A stretch of 64,000 bases of DNA, from positions 1 to 64,000 of the forward strand of contig NZ_PYAT01000004.1 in NCBI RefSeq assembly GCF_003014655.1. The letters are read 5' to 3'. The position numbers were made by a program, and so were the translations under genes. This document shows, one piece after another, positions 1 to 8,134 of the stretch. This DNA comes from Planomicrobium soli (GTDB lineage: Bacteria > Bacillota > Bacilli > Bacillales_A > Planococcaceae). The first letter of the stretch is position 1; each line of letters opens with the position of its first letter. The notes beneath the pieces were generated by a model. It was given only the letters and a program-made list of their open reading frames with translations. It did no database searches and had not been told where the DNA came from.

Positions 1-2
1 AA

Positions 3-55
3 CAAAAATTGGCCGGCATGAGCCCGGTGAACTACCGAATTCATGCCAGCCAATT
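3..55 (-). terminator. Intrinsic terminator of the DUF2804 gene
   Basis: Positions 7-21 and 41-55 form a 15-bp inverted repeat with one mismatch. Read on the minus strand, the second arm runs directly into a T-rich stretch (AATTTTTGTT). It lies about 55 bases past the stop of the DUF2804 gene and is its likely transcription stop. Confidence 0.75.
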
Positions 56-108
56 AGCTGCATAACTGAAACTCTAACTTTAAGGGGTCACTACCTTAGG
101 CGCCTCTT

Positions 109-1128
109 TTACCATTTAGCATGATGTTCCTCAATTGCTCCAAGCATTTGGAGAATCTTCACTTTTTTGCCATCAGGCTCGCGGACATAGCCGGTATAAT
201 AGCCAAAAAGCTGATGGATTTCTGATTTAACGAGCCGCACATCCGTTTTGGAAATGCGTTCAAAAAATGGAATAAACGTCAATCTTACATCATCTGAAAA
301 TTTTGTGTGAATGAGCCACGGTTCTTTGTAATTTTCCCGATTATATCGGAACAAGACATCTTCATGAATTTTCGTCATTTTGCCATTAATGAAAAAAGCA
401 TTTTCAGTCATTCCTGTGCCGTCCGTCCATTTGCCTCCAAAGTTCAATCCGATAACTTTGCCATGAAAGCGTTGCGAAGCCATGGCCCAGTTCCATGAAG
501 TTTCACGAGGCCAAACGCCTCTACCATAATCCAGAATGGAGTAACTGTCATCAACATCAAATTCGAATCGCTGGCTGCCAATTTTAACAGAACCAGAAGT
601 CGGAAGAGAGAGGTGTTTCCCGGTAAACTGGAAGGTTTGTCGGTTCCATGGAATGACGACATTCAACGAATCGTGCGTCTCTGGATGAAGCACTTCCAAA
701 TCAGCTTGCAGGGATTCACCTTCAAAATCATCTATCGTTACTGAAATATGCGTTTTGTTTTGGCTGTAATCGAACTGGATGGCCATTTCATCATGGCGGA
801 AAAAACTGCTTTCCAATACTTGGCCCGGAAGTTTTAATTGGCGGGTAAAGGGAAGAATAACGGTTTTCTCTTGAAAACGCAGTGTTTCATAATTTAAAAA
901 GTATACGTTGCAGATCGTGGCATAATCCAAATGGCTGATAGTAGCGGAAAACATTAAATCTTCCCCGAAAACACACCAATAGTTCCATTTTTTCTTCCGC
1001 AGAAAATTCCCCCGCAAATTGCATTCGATAAGCGGCTCTCTAGCAAAGCCGATGGCGTTAGGATTTAATTGGCCTTTTGCATCACAAAGCATTACGTGTT
1101 CTGTAAGTTCCCGTTCTACATGCTGCAT
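109..1128 (-). CDS. DUF2804 domain-containing protein
   Basis: This 339-residue protein matches the DUF2804 family, which covers the whole length; the biochemical role of the family is not established. Visible hallmarks are aromatic-rich beta-strand sequence and the central stretch DYGRGVWPRETSWNWA, where family members share a Gly-Arg-Gly and Trp-rich core. There is no signal peptide or membrane segment. A GTG nine bases upstream (1137) is in frame but lies inside the ribosome binding site GAGGTGG, so the ATG at 1128 is the better start. The gene stands alone, with its own terminator downstream. Confidence 0.85.
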   Translation of the reverse strand: MQHVERELTEHVMLCDAKGQLNPNAIGFAREPLIECNLRGNFLRKKKWNYWCVFGEDLMFSATISHLDYATICNVYFLNYETLRFQEKTVILPFTRQLKLPGQVLESSFFRHDEMAIQFDYSQNKTHISVTIDDFEGESLQADLEVLHPETHDSLNVVIPWNRQTFQFTGKHLSLPTSGSVKIGSQRFEFDVDDSYSILDYGRGVWPRETSWNWAMASQRFHGKVIGLNFGGKWTDGTGMTENAFFINGKMTKIHEDVLFRYNRENYKEPWLIHTKFSDDVRLTFIPFFERISKTDVRLVKSEIHQLFGYYTGYVREPDGKKVKILQMLGAIEEHHAKW

Positions 1129-1300
1129 TAAATCCACCTCGCACCTTATTCTCTTTCTTTATTGTAGCAGACTAAGGAAAGAAAGTGAGTACAGAAGGGG
1201 TTGCAATAGAACTGGCCAAGCTAGAGATTATTGTAATACCGGTAGCTAGAGCTGTATTTTTGGTTCATTGTGCTTATTTTAAGAAACTTTGTATAAACTT

Positions 1301-2155
1301 TTACTGAGGTGGCTTTCTCCACATAAGGGCGAGTGTTCCTTCTCCGGCATGGACTGCCAGGGAAGAGCTGATATTGCCGGTTAATACATTTGCTTCCGGA
1401 GCAAACTTCAGCACTTCCTGCTTAAGGCTCTCAGCTTCAGCTGGAATGTTGGCATGAATCACTTGGAAATAATTCACTCCGTATTCTTCGTAATCTTTTT
1501 TAGCGTGGTTCAACAAATATTGAACCGCTTTTTTATGGGAGCGGACTTTGTCGATTGGCGCCAATTCCCCTTCAGGAGTCAGCTGGACAATCGGCTTTAC
1601 TTGCAGCAAACTGCCAATATAATACTGCGCTCCGCTCATTCGGCCACCTTTGTAAAGCTGGGTCAAGTTGCCGATTAAGATATAGTTGCGGAAATTTTTG
1701 GTTTCAGCTTTCAACTGAAGCGCGATTTTTTCTGCTTCAAGCCCTTGGGCGGCCAATTCCATCCCTCTTTCAAGCAAGCCGGATAATCCATAGGACAGAG
1801 CCAGTGAATCGACAGCGTATAATTTGAAATCGCTCATCTGGGCACCGGATACAGAAGAAGCGATTGTTCCGCTTAATTTCGCGGAAGCGTGAATGGCAAT
1901 CCCACACTCGTATTCTTCTTTAAGTTTTTCGTAGAGCTCTGCAAATTTTCCGGCAGAAGGCTGCGATGTTTTGGGGAATTCGGGAGCGGCTTTGATGCGT
2001 TGATACAACTGTTCATTTGACAGATCCACCCCATCTACAAATTCTTCTAAACCAAAATGAAGATTCAAGGGAACTATGTAGACATCTGGATGAGCTTTAA
2101 ATTCGTCGGTTACATATGCCGTGCTGTCTAATATCCAAGCAAATGGTTTTTTCAT
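1301..2155 (-). CDS. DegV family fatty-acid-binding protein (FakB-like)
   Basis: The 284-residue product has the DegV fold features: an N-terminal Asp-Ser-Thr motif (DSTAYVTDE), the TSQPS motif near residue 65 and a SAKLSGTIASS motif near residue 95. Proteins of this family bind a fatty acid and present it to the kinase FakA for incorporation into phospholipid. FakA is not in this window, so which fatty acid and partner are involved cannot be said. Start ATG 2155 follows AAAGGTGG. The next minus-strand gene upstream encodes a PlsY-like acyltransferase, which fits a lipid theme, but a 132-base gap separates them. Confidence 0.88.
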   Translation of the reverse strand: MKKPFAWILDSTAYVTDEFKAHPDVYIVPLNLHFGLEEFVDGVDLSNEQLYQRIKAAPEFPKTSQPSAGKFAELYEKLKEEYECGIAIHASAKLSGTIASSVSGAQMSDFKLYAVDSLALSYGLSGLLERGMELAAQGLEAEKIALQLKAETKNFRNYILIGNLTQLYKGGRMSGAQYYIGSLLQVKPIVQLTPEGELAPIDKVRSHKKAVQYLLNHAKKDYEEYGVNYFQVIHANIPAEAESLKQEVLKFAPEANVLTGNISSSLAVHAGEGTLALMWRKPPQ

Positions 2156-2287
2156 CTAAAACATCCCACCTTTATAAAATTTGAATAATAAAACTATACC
2201 ATTAATAATAATGCCTCGTCAGCTTAATCCTGCAATTAAAAGAACTAGGTTAAATAGCATAAGGAAATTACTAATCTATGAATAATA

Positions 2288-2854
2288 TTAAACTTTTGAA
2301 AAACGGTTATCGAAGGATTCTTTTAAATCTTTTTGATGCCTGATCAAGATTAGGATGATGGCGATGATCAGCGGCCATATCCAGTCTAATTGATGCCAGA
2401 AAATGGCGGCCGCAATAAAGGCGGCGTAACTAAAAAGCATGGTTAATGTTGCGCTTCTGACAAATGGCAAAAACAGCGCGAAAACGATGAACATGACAAG
2501 AAAAAGCTTAGGTGTCAAAAAGAGAGTCACACCGATAAACGAAGCAATGCCTTTCCCACCGCGCCCTTTAAGCCAAATAGGAAACAAGTGGCCGCAAATG
2601 ACTAAAAGACCTCCAATAGCAATGATCAGCAAGTCGAATTGAAAATGCCAACCAAGCCAGATGACAAAGACTGATTTCCCGGCATCCCCAAGAAACGTAA
2701 GAAAAAAAGCGGATTTTCCGATGACTGCACCGGCATTCCGGGCTCCAAGGTTGCCGCTCAACTCATTTCGCAAATCGACGCCTTTCCATTTGCCTATCCA
2801 CCAAGCCGTCAATAAATTTCCGATGACATAGGATATAATCCAGTAAGCAATCAT
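2288..2854 (-). CDS. PlsY-like glycerol-3-phosphate acyltransferase
   Basis: An integral membrane protein of 188 residues in the PlsY family, which transfers an acyl group from acyl-phosphate to glycerol-3-phosphate in the first step of phospholipid synthesis. The motif GHLFPIWLKGRGGKG near residues 78-92 matches the conserved PlsY loop. The first cytoplasmic motif reads SGNLGARNAG, whereas typical PlsY has Thr-Asn after the second glycine; this Arg replacement suggests a divergent paralogue and not necessarily the main PlsY. The ATG at 2854 is chosen because AGGAGG lies seven bases before it; an in-frame ATG 45 bases further upstream has no such site. Confidence 0.8.
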   Translation of the reverse strand: MIAYWIISYVIGNLLTAWWIGKWKGVDLRNELSGNLGARNAGAVIGKSAFFLTFLGDAGKSVFVIWLGWHFQFDLLIIAIGGLLVICGHLFPIWLKGRGGKGIASFIGVTLFLTPKLFLVMFIVFALFLPFVRSATLTMLFSYAAFIAAAIFWHQLDWIWPLIIAIILILIRHQKDLKESFDNRFSKV

Positions 2855-3020
2855 TAAAGGCCTCCTAATAAGGTTGTTACAATAATTAAAGCAGTTCATG
2901 CGAGAGAAAGGAAGGTCTAAAGAGGGAAAGAAGTGGGGATAAGGTGGAAAAAGGAGTCGGTTAAATAGAAGTGAATGTTGGAATTAGGATGAAAAATGCT
3001 CGGTGTCTTTTTTGAAAATC

Positions 3021-3060
3021 AAAAAGGCCATTCCAAGATTCGGAATGGCCTGTGCTTTTT
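3021..3060 (-). terminator. Terminator of the M20 dipeptidase gene
   Basis: AGGCCATTCC (3025-3034) pairs perfectly with GGAATGGCCT (3042-3051). On the minus strand the hairpin is followed by TTTTTGATTTT, and it starts ten bases after the dipeptidase stop codon. Confidence 0.85.
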
Positions 3061-4434
3061 TTATAAATTAGCGGCTTCGAACAAGTAATCGCTGATAACG
3101 CGAAGCCCTTGATCAAAGTTTTCAAGATGAAAGTGTTCGTTTGGTGCATGGAAGTTTTCAGAAGACAGGCCAAAGCCCATTAATACTACTGGCAATCCTA
3201 AAATTTCATCGAATGCTGCAACAATCGGAACAGATCCGCCCATGCGTGTGAATGCGGTAGGAACTTTATATACTTTTTCGTATGAGCGGCCGGCTGCTTG
3301 AATTGCCGGGTGATCATACGGGGTAAGGAACGGCTTTCCTTTATCGAATTCGGAAATCGAAACAGTCACTCCAGCCGGTTTGTGGCTTTCAACATGCGCT
3401 TTCAATTTTGCGACGATATCATCCGGGTCTTGGCCTGGCACTAGACGGCACGTGATCTTCGCGCTGGCTTCTGATGGCAAGACAGTCTTGATGCCTTCTC
3501 CTGAGAAGCCCCCTGTAATCCCGTTGATTTCCAATGTTGGACGAATCCAAGTCCGTTCGATGAACGAATAGCCTTTTTCGCCGAAGTCTTCGGTAATGCC
3601 AAGCGCTTTTTTCTCTTCATCAAGATCGAAGGGCAAAGCCGCAAATTCAGCGCGTTCTTCATCAGAGACCGGCACAAGGTTGTCGTAAAAGCCATCGACA
3701 GTAATGACGCCGTCTTCATCATGGAAAGAAGCCAGAATTTCTGAGATGGCATGCAGCGGGTTTTGCACCGCTCCGCCATATAGGCCAGAGTGCAAATCGC
3801 CTTTAGGGCCTGTCAAATCAATCTGGATACCAGCTAAACCACGAAGGCCGTAGCAAACAGCAGGACGCCCAGGGCCCTGCATTCCTGTATCAGAAATGAC
3901 GATCAGATCGGCTTTCAATAATTCCTGATTTTCTTGCACATAGACTGGAAGGTTCGGGCTGCCGATTTCTTCTTCGCCTTCGATGATGAACTTCATGTTT
4001 ACCGGAAGTTCCCCGTTCAATTGAAGCAAAGCTTCTACTGCTTTCACGTGCATGAAGGTTTGGCCTTTATCATCGCTTGCGCCGCGTGCATAAAGTTTAT
4101 TGTCGCGTACTTGCGGATCAAAAGGGCCGGTTTCCCATAAATGAAGCGGGTCGACCGGCTGGACGTCGTAATGGCCATATACAAGAACGGTCGGTTTTCC
4201 TTCAGCATGGAGCCAGTCTGCGTAGACGACCGGGTGGCCAGCAGTTTCGTCGACTTTCACATTTTCCAATCCTGCTTTTTCCATGGATGCCTTCAGCCAT
4301 TCAGCTGCGCTGCGGACATCTTCTTTATGCTCTGAAAGAGAGCTGACAGAAGGAATGCGCAAAAATGCTTTTAGTTCTTCCAGGTGCGTTTCGCGATATT
4401 CCTTAAAATATGTATCTATTGCTTGTGGATTCAT
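3061..4434 (-). CDS. M20 family dipeptidase (zinc peptidase)
   Basis: A 457-residue cytoplasmic metallopeptidase of the M20 family, closest in pattern to the CNDP/DapE-type dipeptidases of Bacillales. Metal-site motifs are visible in order: YGHYDVQP (His88, Asp90), ASDDKG (Asp near 121), EGEEEIGS (catalytic and ligand Glu near 153-155), SDTG, and HAPNEH near the C-terminus. The long insertion between the two halves of the catalytic domain is the dimerisation lid typical of the family. It should hydrolyse di- or short peptides; substrate preference cannot be read. The ATG follows GAGGT. It is transcribed divergently from the CNNM gene from a symmetrical promoter region. Confidence 0.88.
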   Translation of the reverse strand: MNPQAIDTYFKEYRETHLEELKAFLRIPSVSSLSEHKEDVRSAAEWLKASMEKAGLENVKVDETAGHPVVYADWLHAEGKPTVLVYGHYDVQPVDPLHLWETGPFDPQVRDNKLYARGASDDKGQTFMHVKAVEALLQLNGELPVNMKFIIEGEEEIGSPNLPVYVQENQELLKADLIVISDTGMQGPGRPAVCYGLRGLAGIQIDLTGPKGDLHSGLYGGAVQNPLHAISEILASFHDEDGVITVDGFYDNLVPVSDEERAEFAALPFDLDEEKKALGITEDFGEKGYSFIERTWIRPTLEINGITGGFSGEGIKTVLPSEASAKITCRLVPGQDPDDIVAKLKAHVESHKPAGVTVSISEFDKGKPFLTPYDHPAIQAAGRSYEKVYKVPTAFTRMGGSVPIVAAFDEILGLPVVLMGFGLSSENFHAPNEHFHLENFDQGLRVISDYLFEAANL

Positions 4435-4472
4435 TTGCTGTACCTCGCTTCTTTTATTTTTAATTATGAAAA

Positions 4473-4528
4473 AATTATAGCATATGCAGTTCAGTTTTCG
4501 ACACGCTGAAAATTCATATGCTATAATT
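4473..4528. promoter_or_regulatory. Symmetrical divergent promoter pair
   Basis: AATTATAGCATATG (4473-4486) and CATATGCTATAATT (4515-4528) are exact reverse complements. Each contains an extended -10 element (TGCTATAAT), one facing the dipeptidase gene on the minus strand and the other the CNNM gene on the plus strand. No good -35 box is visible for either, which fits extended -10 promoters. Confidence 0.7.
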
Positions 4529-4582
4529 CTTACTATAGAAAGTTTCGTAAAATTTTGGCTTCAATAAAATGGGGGAACTGAT

Positions 4583-5824
4583 TTGTTTATAGCATTGGGA
4601 TTTTTTTTATGTATGTCGTTTTTCTTTTCCGGAAGCGAAACGGCTTTAACAGCGGTTAACAGGATGAAGGTCCAGCTTCGCGCAGAGCAGGGCGACGCGA
4701 AATCGCAGCGGCTGCAAAAGCTGATTGCGAAGCCGGACCAGATGATTACTACAATGTTGATTGCAAACAATATTGCTAACATCATGCTTCCGACGCTTGT
4801 GACAACAATTGCATTAACGAGAGGATGGGAAGTAGGGGTAGCAACAGCCGTATTGACCCTTGTTCTTATCATTTTTGGTGAAGTGCTTCCGAAAACAATC
4901 GCGGCAACTTTTTCAGACCGCGTTGCTTATCTTGTGTTTCCTGTTATTGCGTTTCTTGTTATCGTACTCAAGCCGATCACTTGGCTATTATCGCAGTTCA
5001 CCAGTATTTTTATTCGCATCATCTCCAAAGGTGCAGTAAAAGAAGCGACGATTTCAAAAGAGGAATTGCGGACCATGGTCGATATTGCATCGACGGAAGG
5101 CACATTTGAAGAAGAAGAATCGGAACGGATAAAAGGGATTTTGGACTTTCCGAATAAAGATGTCTCGGACGTCATGTCAGCTCACCGGACAGACATCGTT
5201 GGAATTTCGATTGGCGCTACATATGAGGAAGTGCGGGACCTAATCTTGGAATCTTCTTATACGCGTTACCCGGTGTATGAAGAGAGCATGGATAATGTGG
5301 TTGGGCTGTTTTATTCGAAAAAGCTGATTGAGTGGTCGATGAACCCCAATCTGACCTTAGAAGAACTGATGGATGATAATCCGCTGTTCGTTGTCCAATC
5401 CGTAAGCGTGGAAAAAGTATTCAAGTTGATGTTGTCCAAGAAAAAGCATATGGCTGTCATTTTGGATGAATACGGCGGAACCTTGGGAATCGTAACGCAC
5501 GAAGACATTATCGAAGAAATGATCGGCCAGGACATTGAAGATGAAACCGATATCGAAGAAGAAGAACTGATTTTTGAAATGACTGAGGATAAGCTGTCTT
5601 GCCATGGCCGCTTAGAAATTGATGACGTCAATACGCTGTTCCGTGTGAATGTACCAAATGATCATGATACGATCGCCGGTTTTGTTATGCAGCAATTGGG
5701 CCATGTACCCGACGAAGGGGAACAATTCGATTACGAGAATCTTCATGTCGAGATCAACGAAATGGACCGAAACCGGATTGTCAGGTTGACCATTACCAAA
5801 ACCAATGAAGAAATCTTTGCATAA
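4583..5824 (+). CDS. CNNM/CBS-domain transporter-like protein (hemolysin family)
   Basis: The 413-residue protein has the layout of the CNNM (DUF21) family: N-terminal transmembrane segments to about residue 145, a pair of CBS domains around residues 190-330 and a C-terminal CorC_HlyC domain. Families of this type act in magnesium or cobalt efflux and metal homeostasis; the hemolysin name is historical. The motif TKEELRTMVDIAS-type region appears here as SKEELRTMVDIAS after the last membrane helix. Start is TTG at 4583, preceded by GGGGGAA; no ATG fits. It is followed by its own terminator. Confidence 0.87.
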   Translation: MFIALGFFLCMSFFFSGSETALTAVNRMKVQLRAEQGDAKSQRLQKLIAKPDQMITTMLIANNIANIMLPTLVTTIALTRGWEVGVATAVLTLVLIIFGEVLPKTIAATFSDRVAYLVFPVIAFLVIVLKPITWLLSQFTSIFIRIISKGAVKEATISKEELRTMVDIASTEGTFEEEESERIKGILDFPNKDVSDVMSAHRTDIVGISIGATYEEVRDLILESSYTRYPVYEESMDNVVGLFYSKKLIEWSMNPNLTLEELMDDNPLFVVQSVSVEKVFKLMLSKKKHMAVILDEYGGTLGIVTHEDIIEEMIGQDIEDETDIEEEELIFEMTEDKLSCHGRLEIDDVNTLFRVNVPNDHDTIAGFVMQQLGHVPDEGEQFDYENLHVEINEMDRNRIVRLTITKTNEEIFA

Positions 5825-5854
5825 ACTCTCTGCCTACGGGCAGGGAGTTTTTTC
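5825..5854 (+). terminator. Terminator after the CNNM gene
   Basis: ACTCTCTGCC (5825-5834) and GGCAGGGAGT (5839-5848) form a ten-pair stem with one G-T wobble and a TACG loop, followed by a T tract. Confidence 0.85.
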
Positions 5855-5957
5855 TTTATTACATCTTTGTAAGAAAAATGAAAGTAGATGCGATAGAGTG
5901 AAAGAAATGTTTCCGGCAAAATGAAGTTAATAAGAAAAACGGACGGGGGCAAGAAAG

Positions 5958-6491
5958 ATGGAACAATTATACACAGAATATAGCCGCTATATTTATCATT
6001 TATGCTTGAAGCTAACGCGCAATAAAGCGGAGGCAGAAGATTTGATGCAGGAGGTTTGGCTGAAAGTAGTCCGCTACGAAGCTTCTATAGACAAAGTAGA
6101 ACATGCGAAAGCTTGGCTGACGACGATTTGCATGAATACCTTCCGCGACCGTTACCGCAAAAACGTGCGTCGCAGCAAACACATGATGCATCAGCCGGAA
6201 GGTTTGGACGTATCGCTTCTTGACTTGATCGCTTCTGAAGAAGCAGGAGCAGCCGAACTATTGGAGCAACAGGATGTCTCTACGATGATCCGTACCAAGA
6301 TTGCAGAGTTGGATGGCATTTATCGGACCACAATTCTTTATTTTTATGTTCATCAATTATCGTTGATTGAAATTGCGGAAACAATGAAAGTGTCGATCGG
6401 CACAGTGAAATCCCGCTTGTTCCGTGGAAAGCAGCGTTTGAAGGACATGCTGATCGAAGATGCGCGCACCCGCGAATACGTTACAGCTTAA
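5958..6491 (+). CDS. ECF-type RNA polymerase sigma factor
   Basis: A 177-residue sigma-70 family protein of the extracytoplasmic function class. Region 2 is at residues 3-70 with the core-binding motif AEDLMQEVWLKV. Region 4 is at about 110-165 with a helix-turn-helix containing SLIEIAETMKVSIGTVKSRLFRGK. Such factors redirect RNA polymerase to stress or envelope regulons and are usually held by an anti-sigma factor encoded next door. Here no anti-sigma gene follows: the gene ends at a terminator, and the next gene encodes a phospholipase D family protein. The subgroup and inducing signal are not readable from sequence. Start ATG lies nine bases after GGGGG. Confidence 0.92.
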   Translation: MEQLYTEYSRYIYHLCLKLTRNKAEAEDLMQEVWLKVVRYEASIDKVEHAKAWLTTICMNTFRDRYRKNVRRSKHMMHQPEGLDVSLLDLIASEEAGAAELLEQQDVSTMIRTKIAELDGIYRTTILYFYVHQLSLIEIAETMKVSIGTVKSRLFRGKQRLKDMLIEDARTREYVTA

Positions 6492-6554
6492 TCGATCTTC
6501 CCGAGAAATGAAACAACCAGAGTGGCATATGACCCCGAGGGTATGATCACTAAA

Positions 6555-6586
6555 AAGAGCCGACCGGTTAGGTCGGTTCTTTTTGC
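6555..6586 (+). terminator. Terminator after the sigma factor gene
   Basis: AGAGCCGACC (6556-6565) and GGTCGGTTCT (6571-6580) form a ten-pair stem with one wobble, followed by TTTT. Confidence 0.85.
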
Positions 6587-6618
6587 ATTGAAAAATAAAA
6601 AATCTTTCCAATCCTTAC

Positions 6619-6627
6619 TGCTATAAT
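6619..6627 (+). promoter_or_regulatory. Extended -10 promoter of the phospholipase D gene
   Basis: TGCTATAAT carries a perfect -10 hexamer with the TG extension, 20 bases before the start codon of the downstream gene. No convincing -35 box is present. This separates transcription of the gene from the sigma factor upstream. Confidence 0.55.
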
Positions 6628-6646
6628 GTAGGCGAGGGGGAAGAAT

Positions 6647-8092
6647 ATGAACAGAAAGAAATGGAGCAGGAAAAAACAGGCGCTAGTGGGTTTAACGGCT
6701 GTTTTTATATTACTATATGTGGGTGTAATGCTATGGCATACCTATAAGCCATTGCCTGAAGGTGTTTCATATGAAGGTGAATTGCATAATGTGGAAACTG
6801 TGGACATGTTCTATGATTTGTCATTCGCCCAAGATAAGAAAGGGACAAATGCTGAACATGAATTGCAGATCTTTGAAGAGATCAACCAAGTAATTGACCA
6901 GGCTGAAGATTTTATTGTATTGGACTTTTTTTTATTTGATAATTACAACGATCAAAAAATCGACTTTCCGAAAGTAGCGGGATCTTTGACCGAGCATTTG
7001 TTGGTGAAAAAAGAAAAAGATCCAGATTTACCAATCTTCTTTATTACAGATCCAGTCAATAATGGCTATGGCTCATACGAAAGCAAGCTGATCGATAGTC
7101 TGAAAGAGGCAGGAGTGGAAGTGGTTTACACGGACTTAACCGTACTTCGTGATTCAGTTCCTATCTACTCGGGGTTGTACCGGATTTTCTTCCAATGGTT
7201 CGATTTCGGTGAAGAGGGGTGGATTGCCAATGGCATGTCAAGCGAAGCGCCGAAAATGAAAATGTCATCTTACGCTAACCTAATGAATGTTAAGGCCAAT
7301 CACCGCAAGGCAGTCATTACAGAAAAAGAAGCGATTGTCAGTTCAGCCAATCCGCATGATGCTAGTGGTTTTCACGGGAATATGGCTTTTAAAGTGAGCG
7401 GCCCTGTCCTCAACGATATGCTTGAATCAGAAGAAGCGGTCTCAAAATTGTCAGGCGGTCCTGATTTACCGAGAATAAAAGCGCAGGAACAAGACGGGCC
7501 TTATCAAGCGCAGTATATTACAGAAAAGAAAATTCACGATGCCTTGCTCAAAGATATTTCCGCCACGCAAAAAGGTGATTTAATCTGGCTGGGGATGTTT
7601 TTCATTTCTGAAACGGAAGTCTTGAACGCATTAACGGATGCAGCTGATCGCGGTGTTGCTGTCCAAATGATTCTTGATCCAAACGAAAATTCTTTCGGCA
7701 ATAAAAAAACAGGGCTGCCGAATCGGCCGGCTGTCAACGGAATGTTGAGAGAAGCAGGGGATAATTTAAAGGTGCGCTGGTACAATGCATTCATCGGACA
7801 GTTCCATACAAAAACAATCATGATTCAAACGGACAAAGAAACGATTATTTCTGCAGGAGCAGCAAATTACACAGAACGCGCGCTTGATGATTACAACCTG
7901 GAAAGCAACATACGCATCATTGCACCGAATGACAGTGATTTGGCAGAGGAAATGGATACTTACTTTACTCGCCTTTGGAACAATGAAGATGCTCTTTATA
8001 CTCTGGATACAGGCGAGTACCAAAGCAGCTTTTCCTTTTTCCAGCGCAGTGTATATGGTTTCCAAAAGCTCTTTAAGCTAACGACTTATTAA
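6647..8092 (+). CDS. Phospholipase D family protein (cardiolipin-synthase-like)
   Basis: A 481-residue membrane-anchored protein with one N-terminal transmembrane helix (about residues 11-30) and two PLD catalytic repeats. The first HxK motif is in NHRKAVITEKEAIVSSA (near 218) and the second in FHTKTIMIQTDKETIISAGA (near 386); the His and Lys of each are present. The fold catalyses phosphatidyl transfer or phosphodiester hydrolysis, so cardiolipin-synthase-like activity is possible, but the long spacer between motifs and the lack of the usual two-helix N-terminus set it apart from standard Cls. It has its own promoter and terminator. The role is inferred from family only. Confidence 0.82.
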   Translation: MNRKKWSRKKQALVGLTAVFILLYVGVMLWHTYKPLPEGVSYEGELHNVETVDMFYDLSFAQDKKGTNAEHELQIFEEINQVIDQAEDFIVLDFFLFDNYNDQKIDFPKVAGSLTEHLLVKKEKDPDLPIFFITDPVNNGYGSYESKLIDSLKEAGVEVVYTDLTVLRDSVPIYSGLYRIFFQWFDFGEEGWIANGMSSEAPKMKMSSYANLMNVKANHRKAVITEKEAIVSSANPHDASGFHGNMAFKVSGPVLNDMLESEEAVSKLSGGPDLPRIKAQEQDGPYQAQYITEKKIHDALLKDISATQKGDLIWLGMFFISETEVLNALTDAADRGVAVQMILDPNENSFGNKKTGLPNRPAVNGMLREAGDNLKVRWYNAFIGQFHTKTIMIQTDKETIISAGAANYTERALDDYNLESNIRIIAPNDSDLAEEMDTYFTRLWNNEDALYTLDTGEYQSSFSFFQRSVYGFQKLFKLTTY

Positions 8093-8093
8093 C

Positions 8094-8128
8094 AAAAAGC
8101 CCCAGCTATAATTTCAGCTGGGGCTTTG
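8094..8128. terminator. Bidirectional terminator between converging genes
   Basis: AAAGCCCCAGCT and AGCTGGGGCTTT are perfect inverted arms with A and T tracts on both sides. The hairpin serves both the phospholipase D gene (plus) and the ABC-F gene (minus), which end facing each other. Confidence 0.88.
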
Positions 8129-8134
8129 CTTATC

